From Caenorhabditis remanei (lineage: Eukaryota; Nematoda; Chromadorea; Rhabditida; Rhabditidae), in assembly GCF_010183535.1 (NCBI RefSeq), contig NC_071332.1, positions 15,996,001 to 16,060,000 on the forward strand: DNA of 64,000 nt, read 5' to 3'. Made by a program: the position numbers and the translations under genes. Below, one piece after another: positions 1 through 6,725 of this stretch. A model generated the notes under the pieces. That model did not search any database, was not told the origin of the DNA, and worked only from the letters and a program-made list of their open reading frames with translations. Each line of letters begins with the position of its first letter. The stretch's first letter is position 1.

Positions 1-541
1 CGATGTCTTCATTATGTCAACTGATCAGAATCTTATCGGCTTCTATGTTTGGTTTCTCGGACCTTTTATCTTATTAAATGCAACTGGTCATGTTTTATTT
101 CATGCTGCCTGTACTATATACTATCTATTCATTGCCCCTTCGAAACTTGTTTCTACACAAACTCAACGTCTACAGCGACTGTTTTTTATTGGAGCAGTTT
201 TTCAGACTGGAATTCCATTGATTTTTGTTGCGATGCCAGCTCTCATAGTAGCTGTGATATATTCAATTAATTGTGCGTGTCAGGATATTATGAATTTGGC
301 TGTATTAATTGTAGAGCTTCACTGCATTGCTGTCAGTTTAACTAGTTTAACTACAGTTTACGATTCTTATCGGAAAGCAATGGTGCAGATGTTTTTTGGA
401 TGTTATTCGAAAAGTGAGAAAGAGTTGAGTAGCTCTAAAATATACATGCAATTCTCAGATTTGAACACTTCTGTCCAAGTGCTCCCGAATTTTCGAGCGA
501 ATCGAAACAACTCAAGGCCGTTTGTCAACTTGAGTCATTAA
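1..541 (+). CDS. Srh-family 7TM chemoreceptor, 3' part (5' end off window)
   Basis: The reading frame is open from the left edge to a stop at 541, so the true start lies outside the window; the ATG at 14 is internal. The protein has at least three hydrophobic segments. The pattern of a TQRLQR stretch followed by a transmembrane helix, then a NLAVLIVELH...DSYRKA block, is typical of nematode Srh chemoreceptors, which sense chemicals in sensory neurons. The tail is Ser/Asn-rich and hydrophilic, as expected for the cytoplasmic C-terminus. Near-identical DNA occurs at 15570-15693 and, inverted, at 17163-17645, so this is a recent multi-copy gene. Whether the whole gene is intact cannot be judged from this fragment. 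Confidence 0.72.
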   Translation, partial: DVFIMSTDQNLIGFYVWFLGPFILLNATGHVLFHAACTIYYLFIAPSKLVSTQTQRLQRLFFIGAVFQTGIPLIFVAMPALIVAVIYSINCACQDIMNLAVLIVELHCIAVSLTSLTTVYDSYRKAMVQMFFGCYSKSEKELSSSKIYMQFSDLNTSVQVLPNFRANRNNSRPFVNLSH

Positions 542-822
542 AAATATTAACTATTTTGGCTAAGAATTTAATTGGAACTTTTTTTTGATAAATTAATTCA
601 AATAATGATAAAGGTGTTTCTTGAATCTTGATACAGTTAAACGTGTCATTGCGCTTTTGTTAGCTAACTTCCCCGTTTTTTTTTTCTGACAAAAAATTAT
701 CTCGCTGGAAAAGCCTAATTAATTTTTGGCTTTACAATTAGAGGAGTTCGGACTATAAGCGATCAAAATACTGTCCAAGAAAAACTATTTCAAAAATTCG
801 GCAATGCCGAAAAAGCCACCCT
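542..822. repeat. srh downstream segment, present inverted at 16885-17163
   Basis: The stretch after the srh stop, including the block TATCTCGCTGGAAAAGCCTA and the short palindrome TTCGGCAATGCCGAA, recurs in reverse orientation at 16885-17163 and, diverged, at 14400-14570. It belongs to the same duplicated unit as the srh gene end. No coding sense is seen. Confidence 0.6.
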
Positions 823-991
823 GCCCCACAAAACTGAAAATATGAACAAGTGTTGGGACGTTTTGAAACCGGTCATTTGGAAATTAAAACAGTTTTTCGG
901 TTTCCCTTCCCTTTGTTCTGATCTGACGGGTCACGGTTTTTAAGTGAAAAAAATATAGGAAAAAAAAAATAATTTCTTGATGATGGCTTGC

Positions 992-1425
992 AGAAGAACT
1001 CAAAACACTTTTTTTGGTACATGTTTCGGCAGATTTAAATGATTTTTTGATGAGTTATGCAGGTTTTTCCGAGGGCGCCACTTTTGACTTCTGGAGCTCT
1101 AGCATGATGCTTAGGGTTTCAGAAACCGATTCAACATACTTTGTTGTTTATCTGAGTAATTTCCATCATTTTGACATCAAAAACTCAAAAACTCTAAGAG
1201 AAAAATATAACGTTTTTTTTTTCGAATTTTTAAATCAAGTCACGGTCAGGAAAAATCGATTATCGATAAAATTTAATGTGTTTATTTTTTCAAAAAAACT
1301 TATTTTCTCATTGCTGAATGTTTCAGCTATCTGCCAAAAAAAGTTTATGCAAAACGGGCTCGTTTCAGCAGAGTTACACATGAAAGTTTGAATCTGCCCT
1401 CACTTGTGCTCGCTACTATATGCGT
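992..1425. repeat. Single arm of the palindromic MITE family seen at 23493-24640
   Basis: The sequence matches one arm of the large palindrome at 23493-24640, including TTTTGACTTCTGGAGCTCTAGCA and a terminal GCTCGCTACT block. The opposite arm is missing, so this is a degraded or half copy. A reading frame across it (1014-1391) is not considered a gene. From 1426 to 1725 I see only AT-rich DNA that probably holds the promoter of the receptor gene starting at 1726. Confidence 0.55.
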
Positions 1426-2013
1426 TTTTCGTATTGAACATTGAAAAGTGTTGCTGGAAAAATAATTCATCATCCCAAAAATAAGTTTTTAAGATATGCA
1501 TTACACAGATTACTCATCGAAATCTGACGCTTGTTTTCATTCTTCCCTCGTGTTCTTCAAAATGTTATCAACACTACATTCTCTTCACAAGATTACTAAA
1601 TTTTTCACTTTCTCTGTTATAGCAGCAGATACAAAAACAGAAAATTGAGAAAAACAAGAAATATTTTTTCTTGGTAGAGTAGTAGTGCTTCTTTCCTTTA
1701 GTATTCATTTCAAAAACCCACAGAAATGATGGTTGTCCAGCAAGCACTTGCTATTATATCCTTTTTAACGAACTGTTTACTGATTGCTTTGATTCTTACA
1801 AAGTCGCCAAAGACCATGGGATCATACAAGTATCTTATGATTTTCATGTCAGGCTTCGAGATTTTTTACGCATTTATCGATTTACTTATACAACCGGTAG
1901 GTGAAAAAATAAGTTTATTTAAAAAAAAGAGATTTATTGTTTAGGAAGTTGTAACAATGGATTCATTCTGGTTATCTATGACAAGTGCCAAAAGATCTGT
2001 ATTACCATTAGAA

Positions 2014-2019
2014 ATTGCT
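2014..2019 (+). repeat. Left 6-bp target-site duplication (ATTGCT)
   Basis: ATTGCT stands directly before the AG-starting element end and is repeated directly after its CT end at 12895-12900. Six base pairs is the known target duplication length of Polinton/Maverick integrases. Confidence 0.9.
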
Positions 2020-2144
2020 AGTAGTATGTAGTGTGAGAGGACCCCCCCGTAATCGCGCCCCCCGGCCTATTACACTATAACACCAGAGAACCCCCAGGGC
2101 GGAAAAGAGATAGATGGGGGGGGGGGCTCCCTCGATTTCAAAAC

Positions 2145-2301
2145 TTCGCGCCAATTTCAAAATTCAAAATTCGCGCCAATTTCAAAATTCAAACTTCGCG
2201 CCAATTTCAAAATTGAAACTTCGCGCCAATTTCAAATTTCAAAACTTCGCGCCAAATTTCAAAAGTTCGCGCCAATTTTCAAATTTCAAAATATCGTGGC
2301 A
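2145..2301 (-). promoter_or_regulatory. Array of E2F-like sites in the left TIR
   Basis: Six exact copies of TTCGCGCCAA (reverse TTGGCGCGAA) start at 2145, 2170, 2195, 2220, 2246 and 2266, and a degenerate seventh lies at 2292. Most are spaced 25-26 bp apart and separated by AT-rich TTTCAAAATTC spacers. The core resembles the E2F/DP consensus TTTSSCGC. Whether it binds E2F or the element's own proteins is inferred, not shown. Confidence 0.5.
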
Positions 2302-2473
2302 ATTTCAAAAGCTACACACCAAAGAACAAACAACAAGGAAAAAGGCCCAAATTTCGCAATCATTTCAAAATTAAAGGACCCACCAGAAAACCACCACCGC
2401 GGCCTATTACACTAAGGTGAGGAAAAAACACAACGGCCTATTACACTAGGGCGGCAAAAAACAAGGGAAGCGG

Positions 2474-2484
2474 GGAATCGAACC
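2474..2484 (-). promoter_or_regulatory. tRNA-like Pol III B box in the left TIR
   Basis: On the minus strand this reads GGTTCGATTCC, a match to the tRNA T-loop/B-box consensus GGTTCGANTCC, and it is followed by a T-run. The flanks do not fold into a full tRNA: only three of five T-stem pairs form and no matching acceptor strand is found. The mirror copy is in the right TIR. Confidence 0.4.
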
Positions 2485-2793
2485 CTCGATGTATTGCGCG
2501 AAAACTCAAAACGCAATAAATAAACTATTCGGTTTACAAAAAACTAGTGATCGGTATCGGTATTCGTTGCAAAATTTTTTCAAGTTTTGATATATTTCAA
2601 GCGGAAATTTCCAAAAAATTTCGCCACACTTTGAGAAGGGAGAAAGAGAGAGGGAGAGGGGGAGAAAGAGAGAGAGAGAGAAAGAGAGCCCGGCGCGAGT
2701 CGGAAAATTTCAAAAAAACCGAGAGAGCGGGCGCCACCACCGATCGCCATGAACAAATGCAAAGCAAATGAAAAAAAGCGGCGGCCCAAAAAA

Positions 2794-2927
2794 CGCGCCT
2801 GGACCTCCGCGCCTGGATCTCCGCGCCTGGACCTCCGCGCCTGACCTCCGCGCCTGGATCTCCGCGCCTGGATCTCCGCGCCTGGACCTCCGCGCCTGGA
2901 TCTCCGCGCCTGGATCTCCGCGCCTGG
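2794..2927. repeat. 14-bp minisatellite at the inner end of the left TIR
   Basis: About nine tandem units of CGCGCCTGGATCTC, alternating with an ACCTC variant and one 13-bp unit. The right TIR carries the same unit in about twelve copies. The repeat frames encode Arg/Gly-rich peptides on both strands, which I regard as non-coding shadows. Confidence 0.85.
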
Positions 2928-2971
2928 TGTCCAAAAACAAAACAAGTGGTTATTAATAATTTATTAGAAAT

Positions 2972-4069
2972 TTAAAGCTGTAGCACTGAGGATTCTGGTA
3001 TCCAACTGTCAAACTCTGGGCCATATCCCTCCCACCGCACCAAACACTCTTTTCGGCGCCCACGTGTGCGATGTGCCAACACTTGTTCGATTCGATACGT
3101 TCCTGTCGCGTTGTACGTGCATTTCGTTAGCTCTTGAGAGTAGAAGATTCCCTGTACCGGCTCACCGTTTGTATCCACCACATTGTAGGTGACCGGGCGC
3201 CCTGGCGACACCTCACTAATCACAAACACCTCGGTGGTCCAGCCCTGTTCGTAGCCCTTGTCGAAGAATCCTCGTTTCGAAGCGAGCCGCACGTGGTCAC
3301 CCACCGCAAACTTGATCTTGAACGAGGGTCGTCGAGCGTTCTCGGGAAGCGGAATCGGAAAATCACCGAGGCGCACGTCGACAGGGCGCTTTCCGATACC
3401 GCGATTCACGCTATGGTTGATTGCGTGAACCACGTGCGGCAGCTCATCAATGTATCGATGCCCGTACGCGTGGGTCATGTATTTTGCAAGACGTGTTTTT
3501 AGTGTGCGATTCGCGCGCTCCACCATCCCACACTTTACGTCATTTTTTGGCGAGACGTGTTTAATGTGGTGCTCGTCGAACAGTTTTCGGCACACACTAT
3601 TGTAAAACTCTTTTCCGTCGTCGGTGAAGAGGATCGTGGGGGAGGTGCCCATCTCGGTGAAAATTTGCTCAAAAGCAGCGGCCACCGCGGCGCCACTTTT
3701 CGACGTTAGCGGTTTCACGAACAAAACACGCGTGTAACAGTCGATGACGGTGAGCAGGAAAGTGATCTCGTCGTTTTTCTGCCGATACTTTGCCATGTCA
3801 ACGAGATCGGCTTGCAAGTCAGTGTAGACGCCGGCCGCCTGGGTTCGCGCGCGCGGGAACCGTTTACGATTCGGCCGATGAAGGGTGAAACTTTCGAGAT
3901 CCTCGAGCGCCGACTCGACCTGCTCATAACGGAGGGAGGGGTGCGTCTGGCGCACATGCCGATGAACATTTGCGACAGAGGTGAACGCGCACGGAAGCGC
4001 CGTGTCGGTCCACGCGCGATGAATCTCCTTTTTAATCGAGGACGAGCAGGAGGAGGTTGACGTTGACAT
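2972..4069 (-). CDS. Polinton integrase (retroviral-like rve core plus chromodomain)
   Basis: This 365-aa protein would cut and join the element's ends into target DNA in the host nucleus. The DDE core shows Asp88 (LQADLVDM), Asp150 (FTDDGKEF) and Glu184 (GMVERANRTLK). A C-terminal chromodomain runs from about residue 324 to the end (YRIEQVLAHR...CLVRWEGYG...SWIPESS) and probably directs the enzyme to histone marks. It resembles the family I recall as C. elegans 'transposon-derived protein F54H12.3'. I see no clear N-terminal zinc-binding HHCC domain. The frame is intact, starts ~35 nt after a TATA box (4101-4109) and ends just inside the left TIR near a minus-strand AATAAA at 2960-2965. It is the outermost leftward gene. 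Confidence 0.93.
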   Translation of the reverse strand: MSTSTSSCSSSIKKEIHRAWTDTALPCAFTSVANVHRHVRQTHPSLRYEQVESALEDLESFTLHRPNRKRFPRARTQAAGVYTDLQADLVDMAKYRQKNDEITFLLTVIDCYTRVLFVKPLTSKSGAAVAAAFEQIFTEMGTSPTILFTDDGKEFYNSVCRKLFDEHHIKHVSPKNDVKCGMVERANRTLKTRLAKYMTHAYGHRYIDELPHVVHAINHSVNRGIGKRPVDVRLGDFPIPLPENARRPSFKIKFAVGDHVRLASKRGFFDKGYEQGWTTEVFVISEVSPGRPVTYNVVDTNGEPVQGIFYSQELTKCTYNATGTYRIEQVLAHRTRGRRKECLVRWEGYGPEFDSWIPESSVLQL

Positions 4070-4100
4070 TTTAAAAACAGTTGAGTATTATCACTTGTTT

Positions 4101-4109
4101 ATTTATATA
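4101..4109 (-). promoter_or_regulatory. TATA box for the integrase
   Basis: TATATAAAT reads on the minus strand about 32 nt before the integrase ATG at 4069, giving a very short leader. The same layout recurs before other genes of this element. Confidence 0.55.
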
Positions 4110-4131
4110 CAAAAAACGGAGGACGCGTAAA

Positions 4132-5364
4132 TTAAAACTTCCACAAACGACAATATATTCGGCCGCCGGCTGGTGCTGCGGGGCCCGCGCCTCGAATTGT
4201 TCGTCTCTTTTTTCGTTCCGGCCAAAACTCGTCATCATCGCCCACGTGTGGACGTTTAGTGCCTCGTCTCCAAGACGCGTCTGGTTTGACATCATCTTCA
4301 CTGTCGCTCTCTTCTCTCTTTTCTTTCTTCAAAACCGGATCAATCATTTTATCGTCGTCGTCATCGTCGTCGTCGTCGCTGCCGGGCCACATTTCTTGCA
4401 CGAGTTCAACCTTTGGCTTTACCAGTTTCTCCTCCTCCTCGTCCTCGCGCTTTTTGATTTTCTCTCGTTTCACGGCAGCTGCGAGTTTTCCATTTTTCAA
4501 TTTCGCAACATGCCTCCTACCAGTCCATTCTTTTTTGGGTCTCTCGGTTTGGTAGGGCGCAAAACGGTAGTCTTTCCGGACTCTCCACACGGGCAACTTA
4601 CCGCCGGTTGGGTCGAACAGCTCCACAAACTTTCTTCGCTTTTCAGGAATTTTAGAGTGCAAGATTGGGTGCCGGCGCTTGGGTGGCCTCCTCTGATTTG
4701 TCGGCGGTGGCGGCGGCAGCAACGGCGGTGGTGAGGGTCTCGTCGGCTGAACGATATTCAGTTTTTGCTTCTTCACATTATCCAAAATTTTGCGTTTTCT
4801 CGACGTTCGCACTGGGGGTGATGGCAGTTCAAGAGTCGCGGCTGCAACGCGTCTTTGTTTCATCGTAGTCTCAAAACGGTCGTTATCCTCTACATCATCC
4901 ACATCCACATGTAGACGTTTTCTTGAGAGTCTTCTCGCCGTCGGTTGTTGTTGTTGGTAGGCATTGTCGGCAGACTCTGTTTTTACCCTCTTGAAGACTG
5001 CAGGCAGCTCTTTTAGGTCGTCGTCGTCTTCATCCATCGGCTCTTCCGGCTCCTGCTTTTCAATTTTCGGAACGACGACGGCGAGTTCTCGTTTCAGCGT
5101 AGGCACTGCAACCGCGCCCGCCGACGCCTCATTGTTTGAATTTTGTTGAGAATACGTGTCACGAAGATCGTCAAACACTTCATCAGTCATAATTGGCAGC
5201 TCTCGGTGTTGTCGGATGCGATAGAGCAAATCCTGATAGAAACGACACTTTTCACTGGTTTCAAGAGTGGGATCGTTCAAAATCGTCTCGAGAAAGCGCT
5301 TAGCCGACTCAACAGCCGAACCATCTTCGTAGGGAACAATGTGATACTTTCGGATCAACTTCAT
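4132..5364 (-). CDS. 410-aa charged Polinton protein, function unknown
   Basis: The N-terminal ~70 residues look like a folded helical segment (ILNDPTLETSEKCRFYQDLL). The rest is disordered and strongly charged: Lys/Arg clusters (SRKRKIL, KKRRTIRG) alternate with acidic runs, including nine Asp in a row, and there is a Pro-rich stretch. It has several nuclear-localisation-like clusters. From memory, other animal Polintons have a protein with a similar short N-terminal block at this place, so the N-terminus may be the conserved functional part. A DNA-binding core protein or scaffold is possible but not shown. Its ATG overlaps the stop codon of the upstream 105-aa gene by four nucleotides (ATGA), so both are probably read from one mRNA. 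Confidence 0.75.
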   Translation of the reverse strand: MKLIRKYHIVPYEDGSAVESAKRFLETILNDPTLETSEKCRFYQDLLYRIRQHRELPIMTDEVFDDLRDTYSQQNSNNEASAGAVAVPTLKRELAVVVPKIEKQEPEEPMDEDDDDLKELPAVFKRVKTESADNAYQQQQPTARRLSRKRLHVDVDDVEDNDRFETTMKQRRVAAATLELPSPPVRTSRKRKILDNVKKQKLNIVQPTRPSPPPLLPPPPPTNQRRPPKRRHPILHSKIPEKRRKFVELFDPTGGKLPVWRVRKDYRFAPYQTERPKKEWTGRRHVAKLKNGKLAAAVKREKIKKREDEEEEKLVKPKVELVQEMWPGSDDDDDDDDDKMIDPVLKKEKREESDSEDDVKPDASWRRGTKRPHVGDDDEFWPERKKRRTIRGAGPAAPAGGRIYCRLWKF

Positions 5365-5678
5365 GGCAGGAGCCGAGTCGCGGCAAGAGCTGGGATAATG
5401 AAGGCTGCCAACTGCCGCTTGCTCAGTTTATATAGAATTTTTCGGGCCTTGTCCACGCTGCCGGTTCGAGACAGCGTCTCGAGTTGAGGGTGAATTGGCT
5501 TCAAAAGTTCGAGTTCTGACGCGCTCAGGGGAATATTTTTGGTGTTTAGCAAATTGTACACAATTTCAACCAAAATGTTAATCTGCCGGGCGCTTGCGTG
5601 ACCTATCGCGTTACGATTGTGACGCAAAACCTTGTGGAGAAAATCGCTGTGGATAATGAGACGGGCTGCCATTGCCAT
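5361..5678 (-). CDS. 105-aa conserved Polinton small protein
   Basis: The start at 5678 is chosen because it is the first ATG after a TATA box at 5711-5721; the open frame upstream has no promoter-compatible context. The protein is helical: a segment around residues 20-50 (INILVEIVYNLLNTKNIPLS), a basic middle (KARKILYKLSKR) and a hydrophobic tail (AAFIIPALAATRLLP). I recall similar small proteins beside capsid genes in other animal Polintons, usually with basic residues followed by a hydrophobic end, so a structural or membrane-active virion role is plausible but unproven. The stop codon overlaps the start of the 410-aa gene. Confidence 0.72.
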   Translation of the reverse strand: MAMAARLIIHSDFLHKVLRHNRNAIGHASARQINILVEIVYNLLNTKNIPLSASELELLKPIHPQLETLSRTGSVDKARKILYKLSKRQLAAFIIPALAATRLLP

Positions 5679-5710
5679 GAAAAAATGGCGTGCATACGCA
5701 CTTGCACACC

Positions 5711-5721
5711 TCTTTATATAC
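5711..5721 (-). promoter_or_regulatory. TATA box for the 105-aa/410-aa pair
   Basis: GTATATAAAGA on the minus strand lies 33-43 nt upstream of the ATG at 5678, in the short gap between the ATPase stop (5743) and this gene. Confidence 0.55.
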
Positions 5722-5742
5722 GTTTCTTCGCCGCCGCCGCCG

Positions 5743-6420
5743 CTAGACTGGCACGTATGCGATCGGGTAGGGAGACAAAAAGTTGGAGAGGATCCGCATA
5801 CGCGGCTCACTCAGCGGATCGTTGTTGATTAGTAGGGCTTGATACGGGGCGCTTGCCATGACTTGTTGATAGGCGGCGTACGCGCCGCGCCACTTTTCTC
5901 CAAACTGTTGAACGAGTAGGTTTCGGACTTGCGCGGCGTCGGAGAGATTACGCATAAGTATAATGTATGTGCTGTTGTTTCGGGTGAGTGGTGGGAGCGC
6001 GAACGCCGACTGGACCAAGTTGAATATCGCGCAATTGAGGTGATGGGCGTACACACAAAAGAGGTCGTTGAGCAGGTTCAGCGCTTTTTTGTCACGCGCG
6101 AAAAAGTTCATCAGGTCATCGCACACGACCACGTTGTTCTGATCCTTGTGTTGTTTGAGAAGCTCAACGTCTGGAAGCCCCTCAATGGCGCGCAGTTTAC
6201 TCAAGTGTCTCGGTATGCTCGGTGTGTCACACCCGTAAAACCAGAAAATGTTGTCGATGGGCACGTCGAAGCACGTGTCCAGCGCGCCCAACACGCCCCG
6301 CAGCAGCGTTGTTTTACCAGACTGAGTTGCGCCAATTATGGTTGTCTGTGAGGGGAACCGGAATCGGAAGCCTGCCGGTTTTGTCGCCACATTTGGTTGA
6401 GACGAAACAGACACGGACAT
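5743..6420 (-). CDS. FtsK/HerA-type genome-packaging ATPase
   Basis: This 225-aa P-loop ATPase is expected to pump element DNA into capsids. The Walker A motif is GATQSGKTT (residues 30-38), Walker B is VVVCDD (97-102) with two Asp, and a polar LVQSAF motif follows near residue 137, as in the HerA/FtsK packaging clade. The N-terminal ~28 residues are short and lack extra domains, and length is normal for Polinton ATPases. The start ATG lies inside the end of an overlapping 92-aa frame (6336-6614), so initiation probably depends on the same divergent promoter. Together with the capsid genes it argues that the element can form virions. Confidence 0.9.
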   Translation of the reverse strand: MSVSVSSQPNVATKPAGFRFRFPSQTTIIGATQSGKTTLLRGVLGALDTCFDVPIDNIFWFYGCDTPSIPRHLSKLRAIEGLPDVELLKQHKDQNNVVVCDDLMNFFARDKKALNLLNDLFCVYAHHLNCAIFNLVQSAFALPPLTRNNSTYIILMRNLSDAAQVRNLLVQQFGEKWRGAYAAYQQVMASAPYQALLINNDPLSEPRMRILSNFLSPYPIAYVPV

Positions 6421-6614
6421 AGCGCCAGCACGATCGAGACTGTGAGAAAGAAGTTGAAAGTGATTGGTAGAGCCGCCGATGTGTTGTCGTCGCCGGCTGC
6501 AGATCCTCCTCTATCGAAATGACAAAGCAAGGCGCTAGCGTTATCAAAGACGACGGCGGCGGCGGTGTTGTTGTTGTAGAACGACGACGAACCGTTTAGA
6601 AGCAGCCGGCTCAT
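6336..6614 (-). CDS. Putative 92-aa single-TM protein overlapping the ATPase start
   Basis: The frame starts with the first ATG after a minus-strand TATA box (about 6659-6667) and contains one strong hydrophobic segment (ALPITFNFFLTVSIVLALCPCLF, residues ~47-69) flanked by Ser/Asn-rich and Arg/Gln-rich ends. It overlaps the ATPase by 85 nt in another frame. The promoter position and the hydrophobic segment support it; compositional bias in GC-rich DNA could also produce it. If real it would be a small membrane protein of the element. I do not recognise the family. Confidence 0.4.
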   Translation of the reverse strand: MSRLLLNGSSSFYNNNTAAAVVFDNASALLCHFDRGGSAAGDDNTSAALPITFNFFLTVSIVLALCPCLFRLNQMWRQNRQASDSGSPHRQP

Positions 6615-6725
6615 GCTCTCACCGCCGAATGAGTTCCGGCCGTGCCCGCTAGCGCTCCTTTTATACCCGTTTCTGAGCAGCTAAAGTGTATAAAAGGCGT
6701 GTGCGCGCCTCCCATTGACATCATC
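6615..6725. promoter_or_regulatory. Divergent promoter with two TATA boxes
   Basis: The 111-bp gap between the leftward block and the rightward minor-capsid gene has TATAAAA on the plus strand (6689-6695, ~30 nt before the ATG at 6726) and TATAAAAGG on the minus strand near 6659-6667. It appears to drive both blocks. Confidence 0.6.

Larger units (their letters stand above)
2020..2927 (+). repeat. Left terminal inverted repeat of the Polinton
   Basis: It matches the reverse complement of 11951-12894 almost base for base. Visible differences are a G-run length near 2115-2126 and the copy number of the 14-bp minisatellite at its inner end. From the outside in it contains a GGCCTATTACACTA motif, an E2F-like array, two more GGCCTATTACACTA motifs, a tRNA-like B box, a purine-rich GAGA tract (2640-2690) and the minisatellite. 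Confidence 0.92.

Noticed and set aside
1014..1391. 125-aa plus-strand frame
   Set aside because: It falls within a MITE arm and has no family similarity.
2474..2500. Possible tRNA gene in the TIR
   Set aside because: Only the B-box/T-loop fits; the T stem is imperfect and no D-arm, anticodon arm or matching acceptor strand is present.
2580..2945. Overlapping Arg/Gly-rich reading frames on both strands of the left TIR (and 11885-12319 in the right TIR)
   Set aside because: They follow the 14-bp minisatellite and GAGA tract; all frames are open because the unit lacks stops. No start context or homologous protein.
4081..4734. 217-aa plus-strand frame opposite the 410-aa protein
   Set aside because: It lies antisense to a gene with promoter and conserved N-terminus, and its composition is the shadow of acidic/basic runs.
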